DNA from: UBA6244 sp965140775
GTDB taxonomy: Bacteria; Bacteroidota; Bacteroidia; Bacteroidales; F082
Length of the DNA: 64,000 nt
NCBI GenBank assembly: GCA_965140775.1
Contig: OZ223471.1
Location: forward strand, 1,054,001 to 1,118,000
Direction: 5' to 3'
The notes under the pieces were generated by a model. The model was not told the DNA's origin. It saw only the letters and a list, made by a program, of their open reading frames with translations, and did no database searches. Positions within the stretch are counted from its first letter, which is position 1, and each line of letters begins with the position of its first letter. Shown piece after piece: positions 17,417-25,758 of this stretch. A program made the translations under genes and the position numbers.

Positions 17417-18964
17417 TTAAAATGGAGGAATACCATGTTTTTTCATGGGCAGTTGCACCTTTTTATCCTTGGAGATATCGAGTGCGTGCATCACGATTTT
17501 ACGTGTTTCGGCAGGTTCGATTACGGCATCAATGTATCCGTAAGCAGCAGCCACGTAAGGATTAGCGAATTTATCCTTGTATTCCTGAACTTTTTGCTTG
17601 CGCATTTCATCCGGATTTTCTGCCGTGGAAATTTCCTTACGGAAGATAATATTGGCCGCACCTTCGGGACCCATCACAGCGATTTCTGCCGTTGGCCATG
17701 CAAATACAAAGTCGGCACGCAGGTGATGCGAACACATGGCAATATAACCTCCACCATAAGCCTTGCGTGTAATGAGGGTAATTTTCGGAACGGTGGCTTC
17801 AGAATAAGCATACAACACTTTGGCACCATGACGAATAACTCCGGCATGTTCCTGATCTACGCCGGGAAGGTATCCGGGGAGGTCAACCAGGGTGAGGATG
17901 GAAATGTTGAAGGCATCGCAATACCTGATAAAACGAGCTGCTTTGTCGGACGAATCCACATCCAGTACACCTGCCAGATACAGCGGCTGATTGGCTACAA
18001 TGCCAATGGTTTCGCCGTTGATACGTGAGAAGCCGATAACGATGTTTTTGGCAAAAAGCTCCTGGATTTCCAGAAAATCAGAATCGTCCACGATGGCTTT
18101 TATCACATCGCGTACGTCGTAGGGTTGTTTTGGATCGGCGGGCATAACTTCGTCGATCTTGTAACGTTTGGTTTTGGGCGATTTTTTGGGGAAACGTTCG
18201 GCTTTGTTAATGTTGTTCCATGGAATAAAGCTGGCCAATTGTTTAATCTGGCTAAAACATTCCTCTTCGCTTTCGGCATAAAAGTGTGCATTTCCCGTCA
18301 TTTCACAATGAACTTTTGCACCACCAAGGGCTTCCATCGAAATTTCTTCACCCAATACGGTTTTAATTACTTCGGGTCCGGTGATAAACATCTTGGTGAT
18401 TTTTTCCACCGTAAAGACGAAGTCGGTAAGAGCAGGCGAATACACGGCACCACCCGCGCATGGGCCGAGAATGACTGAAATTTGCGGTATAACCCCAGAA
18501 GCCAGCGTGTTGCGGAAAAATATTTCGCCGTAACCTGCCAGGGAGTTAACGCCTTCCTGAATACGTGCGCCACCTGAGTCGTTGATACCAATCAAAGGCA
18601 CCTTCAACTTCAAGGCATGGTCCATAATTTTGGTGATTTTTTTGGCATGCATCCATCCCAACGAACCACCGGCCACTGTAAAGTCTTGTGCGTAAATACA
18701 AACAGGATGGCCGCTCAAAGTGCCCGTACCTGTGATAACACCATCCCCGGGGAGGTATTTTTTATTCATGTCGAAATCCTTTGCTGCATGTTCCACAAAC
18801 AAATCGTATTCATGAAACGACTTGGGGTCGAGCAGCGCAATGATTCTTTCTCTGGCGGTGAGCTTTCCGATGGCTTTTTGCTTTTCAATAGCTTTTTGAC
18901 CACCTCCGCTGAGCGCATTCTTCATGCGTTTTTTAAGGTCGATTGATTTTTCTTTGATGCCCAT
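17417..18964 (-). CDS. Acyl-CoA carboxyltransferase, propionyl-/methylmalonyl-CoA type
   Basis: A 515-residue PccB/MmdA-type carboxyltransferase with two crotonase-like halves. The N half has TARERIIALLD, GSLGWMHAKKI and INDSGGARIQEG; the C half has LVDLPGYLPGVDQEH and KAYGGGYIAM (oxyanion-hole glycines). It moves carboxyl between biotin and propionyl-/methylmalonyl-CoA. With only a biotin carrier beside it, it could act in a sodium-pumping methylmalonyl-CoA decarboxylase (partners elsewhere) or in propionyl-CoA carboxylase. A minus-strand promoter is at 19051-19058. Confidence 0.88.
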   Translation of the reverse strand: MGIKEKSIDLKKRMKNALSGGGQKAIEKQKAIGKLTARERIIALLDPKSFHEYDLFVEHAAKDFDMNKKYLPGDGVITGTGTLSGHPVCIYAQDFTVAGGSLGWMHAKKITKIMDHALKLKVPLIGINDSGGARIQEGVNSLAGYGEIFFRNTLASGVIPQISVILGPCAGGAVYSPALTDFVFTVEKITKMFITGPEVIKTVLGEEISMEALGGAKVHCEMTGNAHFYAESEEECFSQIKQLASFIPWNNINKAERFPKKSPKTKRYKIDEVMPADPKQPYDVRDVIKAIVDDSDFLEIQELFAKNIVIGFSRINGETIGIVANQPLYLAGVLDVDSSDKAARFIRYCDAFNISILTLVDLPGYLPGVDQEHAGVIRHGAKVLYAYSEATVPKITLITRKAYGGGYIAMCSHHLRADFVFAWPTAEIAVMGPEGAANIIFRKEISTAENPDEMRKQKVQEYKDKFANPYVAAAYGYIDAVIEPAETRKIVMHALDISKDKKVQLPMKKHGIPPF

Positions 18965-19050
18965 AATATTTAATTTGGGATTAACAAAAAAAGAGACAAG
19001 TCGTGCTTCAAAGCTTAATGTCTTTTCGGAATTACTTATCTCTTATGGTG

Positions 19051-19058
19051 CAAATGTA
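19051..19058 (-). promoter_or_regulatory. TAnnTTTG promoter of the carboxyltransferase gene
   Basis: TACATTTG on the minus strand, with a TTG about 19 bases upstream (19078-19080). It leaves a leader of about 80 bases. Confidence 0.5.
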
Positions 19059-19114
19059 GCTGAAATTACTAAAAAAGCAAGTTTATTTTTATCAACCGGT
19101 TTGATAATTCGCTT

Positions 19115-19122
19115 TACTTTTG
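19115..19122 (+). promoter_or_regulatory. TAnnTTTG box of the MmcQ/YjbR gene
   Basis: TACTTTTG, 25 bases before the start at 19148. No -33 element at the expected distance. Confidence 0.4.
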
Positions 19123-19147
19123 TTGCAATCGTTTTAAATATGGTGAA

Positions 19148-19510
19148 ATGGATGTAGAAAATTTACGATTGATTTGCGTGAACTTCCCGGGAGTTACCGA
19201 AAGCTTCCCTTTCGACGATACCACCCTGGTGTTTAAGGTCATGAATAAGATGTTTGCATTGGTCAATCTCGACGGACCACTGAGCATCAACCTCAAATGT
19301 GATCCCGACGAAGCCATCGATCTGAGGGAGCGTTTTTCCTTTGTAACGCCAGGTTATCATATGAACAAGCGTTTGTGGAATACCGTGATGGTGGATGCCA
19401 TGACTCCCGATAACTTGCTGATAGATTGGATAAAAACAAGCTATCAATTGGTGGTGGAAACCTTGCCGAAAAAAGACCGGCAAGCCTTGGCTCAACTGGA
19501 AACCGACTAG
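19148..19510 (+). CDS. MmcQ/YjbR family protein
   Basis: A 120-residue protein of the YjbR fold. It begins MDVENLRLICVNFPGVTESF, followed by KMFALVNL and the family block FSFVTPGYHMNKRLWNTV, ending in a helix (LIDWIKTSYQLVVETLPKK). The family is often labelled DNA-binding from its fold; its function is not established. It is transcribed alone, and its last four bases overlap the end of the convergent thioredoxin gene. Confidence 0.85.
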   Translation: MDVENLRLICVNFPGVTESFPFDDTTLVFKVMNKMFALVNLDGPLSINLKCDPDEAIDLRERFSFVTPGYHMNKRLWNTVMVDAMTPDNLLIDWIKTSYQLVVETLPKKDRQALAQLETD

Positions 19511-19935
19511 CTGTTGATTGCCTCCTCAACTGCCTTTACGAGTACGTTTTTTGTTTTTACTCCTACCAGCTTTTTAACAGGTTTTCCGTTTTTAAACACC
19601 ACAATGGTAGGGATACTTTTGATGCCGAGCTCGGCGGCTGTTCTTTGGTTTTCGTCGATGTTGAGTTTACAGATATTGGCCTTTTCGTACATCAAATCCG
19701 CCACTTCGTTTACCACCGGGCCTTGTATTTTGCAGGGCATGCACCATGGAGCCCAAAAGTCAACCAGTGAAACACCTTTCTGAATGGTTTTTTTAAAGGT
19801 GGCATCGGTGAGCTCTTTCAAGTGCTCACTGTTGGGAGCTACCTCCAGGTTTTTAATCATGTTAAATCTTTTGTACATGGCTGCTGCCAGCAATCCCAGG
19901 AGTATGCCCACGGGTATCCAAACGTAAATATTCAT
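19507..19935 (-). CDS. Membrane-anchored thioredoxin
   Basis: A 142-residue protein with one N-terminal membrane helix (IYVWIPVGILLGLLAAAM) and a thioredoxin domain (about 40-142). The redox site is WCMPC in VDFWAPWCMPCK, and the cis-Pro is in SIPTIVVF. The single uncleaved anchor leaves the domain's side of the membrane open. It overlaps the upstream thioredoxin-like gene by four bases (ATGA), so the two are translationally coupled. Confidence 0.9.
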   Translation of the reverse strand: MNIYVWIPVGILLGLLAAAMYKRFNMIKNLEVAPNSEHLKELTDATFKKTIQKGVSLVDFWAPWCMPCKIQGPVVNEVADLMYEKANICKLNIDENQRTAAELGIKSIPTIVVFKNGKPVKKLVGVKTKNVLVKAVEEAINS

Positions 19936-20240
19936 TGGTCAATTTGTTTAAGTTCGTGTAAAAGTTGTTGCGCATTGTTGATTTGGCCATACCTTTTTAC
20001 CATTCTCCCCTCGCTGAAAAGAATGAGATCAGGAATGCTGCCTACGGCATATTTTTGAGCCAAAAATCTGTTTTCGCCCACATTTATGGAAGCCAATAGG
20101 ATGTTCTCCGGAAAATCAGCAATGTTCTCCAATAGTCGGCTCTGCGCCGTGCAAGCACTGCACCACGGTGCTCCAAAACTTACCAATATCAGTTTGGTTT
20201 GGTCGATCAGGGAGGCGTTGGTGAAGTTGATGTCAATCAT
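19932..20240 (-). CDS. Thioredoxin-like protein
   Basis: A 102-residue cytoplasmic-type thioredoxin with WCSAC in SFGAPWCSAC and the cis-Pro in GSIPDLILF. The active-site dipeptide Ser-Ala is unusual compared with Gly-Pro, so its redox potential or partner may differ. The frame extends 33 codons upstream but without a plausible start, so MIDINF is taken as the beginning. It is the first gene of the two-gene operon. Confidence 0.85.
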   Translation of the reverse strand: MIDINFTNASLIDQTKLILVSFGAPWCSACTAQSRLLENIADFPENILLASINVGENRFLAQKYAVGSIPDLILFSEGRMVKRYGQINNAQQLLHELKQIDQ

Positions 20241-20321
20241 GTCGGCTTTTGAAAAATGGTTTGCAAAGATACATGATATATTGCAAGCATCTCGGTGAGG
20301 GAGCCCACAGAAATAAAAGAC

Positions 20322-20355
20322 AAAAAAAGCCGATCGCAACCAGAGTTGGATCGGC
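20322..20355 (-). terminator. Terminator of the LTD protein gene
   Basis: GCCGATC and GATCGGC pair around a 13-base loop; on the minus strand the stem is followed by seven Ts. Confidence 0.75.
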
Positions 20356-20375
20356 CTGAATACTTGGTTTAAACC

Positions 20376-22085
20376 TTATTTCACTTTCATTACTTTTTGG
20401 GTAGTGATTGTTTTGGAGGTTTGAATGCTGTAAAAATACTGACCTGTGGGCATGTTGGAGGCATCCCACTTAACCTGATGATTACCGGCTGCCAATACAC
20501 TGTTTTGCAATTCGGCAACCAACATTCCGGTGGTGTTGTACACGCAAATGGTTACCTGATCGGTTTCGGTAAGTTTGAAATCAATATTCAGTTGGTCGGC
20601 AAAGGGATTGGGATATCCATTGCTTTCAACCACCACATTTTCGTTGATGCTGTTAACATAGCGGTTGGCTTCTCCCGGCGTAAAGTCGGGCATCATGTAC
20701 CAGTTTTCGGTACCATCGGTATATCTTCCGTATGAAGTGTCGGCAATTTGTTCACCATAGGTGAGGCTGTCAACAAACATCTGATCGGGATTCCACAGAC
20801 CAATTTGCTCGCCGCCGCCACTCAATTTAAAGTTCAAATTGCGCACACTCCAGTCGGGGTCGCTGTTGGCGTAGAACACAATAAATCCACCTGCAGGAAC
20901 AGTAACTGAGTCGGGATAGGTGTCGGGAATTTGAAACAACTTTTCCGGATCGGCGAGGTCGTCCGACAAGTAGTAGCCACCCAGCATCACGTCTTCGGAT
21001 CCGGCATTGTAGATTTCAATCCAATCGGGGAAATCACCTTGAGGACCGGGGAAGGCATTGTCGTTGCTGGCCATAAATTCGTTGATAAAGAGTGCTACAT
21101 CAGCCGGAGGGTTGGGGTTGATATTGGTTGCTCCTGGTGAAAATTGGGGCATAAAATACCAGTTGTCGGTTCCGTCGGTATATCTTCCGTACGAAGTGTC
21201 AGCAATTTGTTCGCCGTAGGTCAGGCTGTCCACAAACAATTGTTCGGGGGTCCAAAGTCCGATGGCTTCGCCGCCTCCGCTAAGTTTAAAATCCAGGTTG
21301 CGCACACTCCAGTCGGGGTCACTGTTGGCATAAAATACGATAAATCCGCCGGCAGGAACCGTAACCGAATCGGGATAGGTGGAAGGAATTTGAAACATTT
21401 TGGTGGGATCCATTAAATCGTCCGACAGGTAATATCCACCCAACATCACGTCCTCCATGCCAGCATTGTAGATTTCAATCCAGTCAGGAAAATCGCCTTG
21501 AGGCCCCGGAAAAGCACCATCGTTGCTGGCCATAAATTCGTTGATATAGAGTTCAACGGCAGCGGGTGCGGGATTTTCGTTGGCTGCTCCCGGAGTGAAA
21601 TTGGGCATGAAAAACCAATTGTCGGTGCCGTCTGCATAACGACCATACGAAACATCTGTGGTTTGCGGACCAAAGGTGAGGGTGTCAACCACTTCCATGG
21701 CTGAATTCCAGAGTCCGATGGCTTCTCCATCGCCGCTGAGTTTGAAGTTGAGGTTCAGAACGCTGTAGGCTTCTTCCTTATTGGCGTAAAACACAATGTA
21801 ACCGCCGGCTGCAACCGTTACTGAATCAGGATAGGTGGAAGGAATTTGAAAGAGTAACGTAGGGTCGGTTAAATTGTCCGACATGTAATAACCACCCAGC
21901 ATCACGGCTTCTGATCCGGCGTTATAAATTTCGATCCAGTCAGGATTGTCGCCCATGGGTCCGGGAACCGAACCATCGTTGCTGGCCATAAACTCGTTGA
22001 TGTAGAGTTGACCATAGGAATTGGTGCTGCCCACCATCAATAGAAGTGTCAGCAGGCCTAAAAACAAGAAGTAATTTTTTTTCAT
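20376..22085 (-). CDS. Secreted protein with three lamin-tail domains and a type IX sorting signal
   Basis: A 569-residue protein. The signal peptide ends SYGQ. Three tandem lamin-tail domains of about 152 residues (from about 27, 179 and 331) each start (L)YINEFMASND and contain PDWIEIYNAG, TYPDSVTV and SYGRY. A C-terminal type A sorting domain (about 487-569) has GYPNPFADQLNI, GMLVAEL and PTGQYFYSI, ending TTQKVMKVK. Repeats 2 and 3 are closest. Bacterial LTDs occur in surface proteins and secreted nucleases; no enzyme domain is seen here. The sorting domain predicts export by the type IX system, whose machinery is not in the window. Confidence 0.9.
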   Translation of the reverse strand: MKKNYFLFLGLLTLLLMVGSTNSYGQLYINEFMASNDGSVPGPMGDNPDWIEIYNAGSEAVMLGGYYMSDNLTDPTLLFQIPSTYPDSVTVAAGGYIVFYANKEEAYSVLNLNFKLSGDGEAIGLWNSAMEVVDTLTFGPQTTDVSYGRYADGTDNWFFMPNFTPGAANENPAPAAVELYINEFMASNDGAFPGPQGDFPDWIEIYNAGMEDVMLGGYYLSDDLMDPTKMFQIPSTYPDSVTVPAGGFIVFYANSDPDWSVRNLDFKLSGGGEAIGLWTPEQLFVDSLTYGEQIADTSYGRYTDGTDNWYFMPQFSPGATNINPNPPADVALFINEFMASNDNAFPGPQGDFPDWIEIYNAGSEDVMLGGYYLSDDLADPEKLFQIPDTYPDSVTVPAGGFIVFYANSDPDWSVRNLNFKLSGGGEQIGLWNPDQMFVDSLTYGEQIADTSYGRYTDGTENWYMMPDFTPGEANRYVNSINENVVVESNGYPNPFADQLNIDFKLTETDQVTICVYNTTGMLVAELQNSVLAAGNHQVKWDASNMPTGQYFYSIQTSKTITTQKVMKVK

Positions 22086-22395
22086 TTTTATTAGATTTGA
22101 TTCATAATACCTATTAATTCAGAAAACGGTCGGTATGGCGACCAATAATTTCTTACTCAGGTGCAAATTTATTGTTATCAGGTTAAAAATACACTTGTCG
22201 AACCTCTAATTTACCTATACAAACCACCCTCAATAACCAATATTTTACTATGAATCGCCCTTTTTTGATCGTGGGGATGTGTTATAACTTGCACATAAAC
22301 AATTGATAAAAACTGAAAAACCGAAAGCTTGTGGTGGTTTGCAACCGGCATGTTAATTTTGTATAAAACCGTTTATGGGGGAGGGGGAGTAAGTG
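22086..22395. other. Intergenic DNA between the LTD gene and mutS2
   Basis: About 310 bases. A minus-strand TAnnTTTG box (TAAATTTG, 22164-22171) could be the LTD promoter with a leader of about 80 bases. Nothing else was recognised. Confidence 0.4.
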
Positions 22396-24834
22396 CTATC
22401 TGAAGACCACCCGGGTAATTCCTGCTCCTCCCTGATCAAGTGGGGCATCGCCAAAATGGGCTATTTCGTCCACGCTTTGCAGGTATTCACGGATAATTTC
22501 ACGCAGAATTCCGTACCCTTTTCCATGTAGAATATCCACTTCACGCATGTTGAGCAGCAGGGCTTCGTCAATGTATTTTTGCAGTTCCGACATGGCTTCT
22601 TCGGCTCTTTTTCCCCTCAAATCGAGGGACATGCTGAAATTGGCCACCTTTTGGTTAAGCTCATGAATAATGCTTCTGAAGCCACTTGTTTTTTTTACAT
22701 ATGTTTGTTTGGGTTGGGTGGTGACCGTAAGTTTATTCAGTGTTGTTTTCAGTCGCACGTCGTTTACATTCAAAAAGGCACTTTCTCCTTTAATTTCAAC
22801 AAGTTCGCCTTCGATGTTGGTATCCTGAATGCGCACAAAATCACCTATTCGTACAGGCCTGTTTTCCATCCCCGGAACCACCGTTGGGGTTTGTTTTTTC
22901 TTTCTCTTTTTAGGCCTTTTGTTGGTGATGGAGTCGTTGGGAGATTCTTCTTTCAGTTGAACTTTAGCTAGTTCCAGATTTTCGCGAAGTTGTTTGGTTT
23001 TTTCTTTTTCGGCACCGGCTTCTTTAATTTCGCGAATGGTTTTTTCGATCACCTTGTTGGAATTGCTGATAATCCCGGCAGCAGTTTCGCGTGCTTCGTT
23101 GATGATGACTTTTTTGGATTTTTGAAGTTCATCGAACAAGCTTTCATATTTTTCAACCAGATGTATAAGGTTTTCATTTTTCTGGTTGACCAACATTTGT
23201 TTTTTTTCAAGGTTGAGTTTCTCTATTTCAAGTTGTTGCAATTGCTCGTCGAATCGTACATGCTTTCCGCCACTTTTATTTCGTGCTTCGTCAAGTACCT
23301 GTTCGGGGAATCCGATTTTTCGTGCAATTTCAAACGCAAAGGAACTTCCCGGACGTCCGGTTTGAAGCATGAACAATGGTTGCATCTGTTTGGAATCGAA
23401 CAACATGGCGCCATTGAGCAAACCGGGTGTACGTTCGGCCAGCAACTTCAGGTTGGTATAATGGGTGGTGATGAGGCCGAAAGATTTTTTCCGGTTTAGC
23501 TCATCGAGTGTGGCTTCGGCGATGGCTCCACCCAATTGGGGTTCGGTGCCTGTTCCAAATTCATCAATCAGAATGAGGGTAGCCGAAGTGGCATGTTCCA
23601 TGAAGTACTTCATGTTGAGCAAATGCGAACTGTAGGTGCTCAGGTCGTTTTCAAGGGACTGCTCATCGCCGATGTCGATAAAAATTTGTTTGAACAACCT
23701 GAACTCGCTGTCGGGGGATGCCGACACCGGAAACCCGCATTGAAGCATGTATTGCAACAATCCGGTGGTTTTCAAACATACCGATTTACCACCTGCATTG
23801 GGTCCGGAAATCACCAAAATACGTTGTTCGGGATTGAGAGAGAGGTCGAGGGGCACCACCTGTTTTCCCTGTTCCCGATGTGCCAGGTAAAGCAGGGGAT
23901 GGATGGCCTTTTTGACATCCATTTGCTGCCCACGGGTAATGATGGGACGCAATGCCTTTATTTTCAGTGAGAAAAGGGCCTTGGCGCGAATGAAATCGAT
24001 GACCCCCAAGAACCAGATACCATGATTGATCTCGTGCAGATAGGGGCGAAGCAAATCGGTGAATCCAATGAGTATTTTAATGATTTCCCTGCGTTCGTCG
24101 CCTTCAAGTTTTCGGATGGCATTGTTTATCTCGAACGACACCGTAGCCTCTACAAAAACCGTTTGCCCTGAGGATGATTCATCGTGAATAACTCCTCCCA
24201 ACGCCCGTTTGTCGGCAGCATACATGGGAATGACCGCCCTTCCGTTTCGGAGCGTTATTTCGCTGTTTTCGGGCACCCATCCCGATTTTTTGGCCAAATC
24301 GAAGGCTTTTTTTGTTTCGCGCAGAGCTTGCCGTTGGTTTTTGGCAATCTCACGCCGTATGTCGGCCAACTCAGGTGAAGCGTGGTCTTTAATCTGTCCT
24401 TTGTTGTCCACAATCTCTTCGGCTCTGTTGACCAGCAATTCAGGTACGAATACTTCTTTGGCCAAAGCTTTCAGCTCCGGATAGGCATGTTCCGCCGTTT
24501 CGTTAAAGTAAAGCCGGATGTTTTCCAATGTGTTGAGTACGGCTTTTAAATTGAACAGGGTTTCCACATCCAAATAGCTTCCGGGTGTAACTACCTGAGC
24601 CAGTTCGTGTCGTACATCAAAATAGTCCTGTGCCGGAAAAGGTTTGTCTGTGGTGGTAAGTTCCATGAATTCCATCACCTGGTCGAGCATTTTTTTAATC
24701 ACCTCCAGGTTGGTCGAAAACTTTATTTTCTGCACCATACTCTCGCCCATGGTGCTGATGCACAAAGCGGCCACGTGGGCTCGAATACGGTCGAAGCCAA
24801 TTTTCTGCTCAAAATGATGTGGGTAGGTATTCAT
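22396..24834 (-). CDS. mutS2: MutS2 family ATPase/endonuclease
   Basis: An 812-residue MutS2. The core and lever region (about 1-310) is followed by the ATPase with Walker A GPNAGGKSVCLKT and Walker B LILIDEFGTGTEP. A charged coiled coil (about 490-640) and a C-terminal Smr domain follow (SLDLRGKRAEEA, DILHGKGYGILREIIREYL). It lacks the mismatch-recognition domain of MutS1. Known roles are recombination suppression and splitting of collided ribosomes. An upstream in-frame ATG at 24882 lies before the promoter box and is rejected. Confidence 0.95.
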   Translation of the reverse strand: MNTYPHHFEQKIGFDRIRAHVAALCISTMGESMVQKIKFSTNLEVIKKMLDQVMEFMELTTTDKPFPAQDYFDVRHELAQVVTPGSYLDVETLFNLKAVLNTLENIRLYFNETAEHAYPELKALAKEVFVPELLVNRAEEIVDNKGQIKDHASPELADIRREIAKNQRQALRETKKAFDLAKKSGWVPENSEITLRNGRAVIPMYAADKRALGGVIHDESSSGQTVFVEATVSFEINNAIRKLEGDERREIIKILIGFTDLLRPYLHEINHGIWFLGVIDFIRAKALFSLKIKALRPIITRGQQMDVKKAIHPLLYLAHREQGKQVVPLDLSLNPEQRILVISGPNAGGKSVCLKTTGLLQYMLQCGFPVSASPDSEFRLFKQIFIDIGDEQSLENDLSTYSSHLLNMKYFMEHATSATLILIDEFGTGTEPQLGGAIAEATLDELNRKKSFGLITTHYTNLKLLAERTPGLLNGAMLFDSKQMQPLFMLQTGRPGSSFAFEIARKIGFPEQVLDEARNKSGGKHVRFDEQLQQLEIEKLNLEKKQMLVNQKNENLIHLVEKYESLFDELQKSKKVIINEARETAAGIISNSNKVIEKTIREIKEAGAEKEKTKQLRENLELAKVQLKEESPNDSITNKRPKKRKKKQTPTVVPGMENRPVRIGDFVRIQDTNIEGELVEIKGESAFLNVNDVRLKTTLNKLTVTTQPKQTYVKKTSGFRSIIHELNQKVANFSMSLDLRGKRAEEAMSELQKYIDEALLLNMREVDILHGKGYGILREIIREYLQSVDEIAHFGDAPLDQGGAGITRVVFR

Positions 24835-24839
24835 CGGTG

Positions 24840-24847
24840 CAAAGGTA
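24840..24847 (-). promoter_or_regulatory. TAnnTTTG box of mutS2
   Basis: TACCTTTG, then CACCG, then the ATG on the minus strand; a near-leaderless arrangement. Confidence 0.5.
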
Positions 24848-24962
24848 GAAAAACCCTTTCTACCAATGAAGTCGAAGCGCAATTGTCAAGATGTTTTTTA
24901 TGTCGGCTCATTTACCTTCAAAAAATGTTAAAATTGTTAATTTCAGGGGTAAAGTATCACCG

Positions 24963-24974
24963 ATTTGATCAAAT
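24963..24974. promoter_or_regulatory. ATTTGATCAAAT palindrome upstream of regulator 1
   Basis: A perfect 12-bp palindrome made of two abutting TTGAT-type half sites, 49 bases before the regulator gene. It may be an operator, though Fnr/Crp sites usually have a spacer. Confidence 0.35.
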
Positions 24975-25023
24975 AGAAAAAAATTTGACTAGTTTTATTT
25001 GTCATTTGATAACAAGGGTGTTT

Positions 25024-25716
25024 ATGTTCGATAACGAAAATCAGTTTGAATGTTCGGGTTGCATGTTCAGGTCGCCAATTTTTAAGCTGCTTGGTCCTGA
25101 CGAACTGAACCTGATCAATTCATCACGTGTGGAGGTTTCCTATCATCCCGGTGAAACCATTATCAAGCAAGGAACTGCCTGTACGCATGTGATTTCGTTT
25201 GCACAAGGCATGGCCAAGATGTACCTGGAAGGAGATGCCAAAAATGTGATTTTCCGACTGATTATGCCCGGCGATTTTATTTCCGGTACCGGACTGTTTG
25301 TCAACAACCGACATCATTACACCATGACGGCCGTGCGCGACTCCAGGGTGTGCCTCATCGACAGTCGTGATTTTATTCAGGTGTTGCGGTCCAATCAGAT
25401 GTTTTGGGAGGAATACCTTCGGCACACCCAAACACGGCAGATCTTTTACATGGATAAGCTCCTCAGGCTGTCACAAAAGAACAGCCGTGGCCGCATTGCG
25501 GATATTTTGTTATATTTGGTTAACGATGTTTATAAATCCAACGAATTTGAAATGGACCTGACGACCTCCGAACTGGCCGAAATGACCAGTATGTCGAAGG
25601 AAAGTGCCTCGCGTATCATTAAAGAATTTTGTTTGGAAAAAATTATTTGTATGGACGAAAACAACATGTATGTTGGCAACAAAGCACTGTTGGAAGAAAT
25701 AAGTAAAAAAGGATGA
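25024..25716 (+). CDS. Crp/Fnr-family regulator 1 with CxxC near the N-terminus
   Basis: A 230-residue regulator with an N-terminal cyclic-nucleotide-binding-like barrel (about 25-140; YHPGETIIKQGTACTHV, IMPGDFISGTGLF) and a C-terminal winged helix (about 160-225). The recognition helix is in LTTSELAEMTSMSKESASRIIKE. Cysteines 10 and 13 (ECSGC) precede the barrel, where Fnr proteins hold an Fe-S cluster, though fewer are present than in E. coli Fnr. The long upstream frame crosses mutS2 antisense and is rejected. It faces the cytochrome genes convergently, so it is a candidate controller of the cluster. Confidence 0.88.
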   Translation: MFDNENQFECSGCMFRSPIFKLLGPDELNLINSSRVEVSYHPGETIIKQGTACTHVISFAQGMAKMYLEGDAKNVIFRLIMPGDFISGTGLFVNNRHHYTMTAVRDSRVCLIDSRDFIQVLRSNQMFWEEYLRHTQTRQIFYMDKLLRLSQKNSRGRIADILLYLVNDVYKSNEFEMDLTTSELAEMTSMSKESASRIIKEFCLEKIICMDENNMYVGNKALLEEISKKG

Positions 25717-25734
25717 CCCCGGGGAGCCATCCTT
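25709..25734 (-). terminator. Terminator of the cytochrome gene at 25759
   Basis: AAGGATG and CATCCTT pair around a GC-rich centre; on the minus strand the stem runs into a T-tract. The hairpin overlaps the stop of regulator 1. Confidence 0.8.
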
Positions 25735-25758
25735 AACCAAATTAATGATGATGAAAAA

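Noticed and set aside
20376..22085. Possible CRISPR or DNA satellite from the strong periodicity
   Set aside because: The repeats are about 456 bp protein-domain duplications in an intact reading frame.
24607..25023. N-terminal extension of regulator 1
   Set aside because: It is antisense to mutS2, and the regulator's domain starts after 25024.
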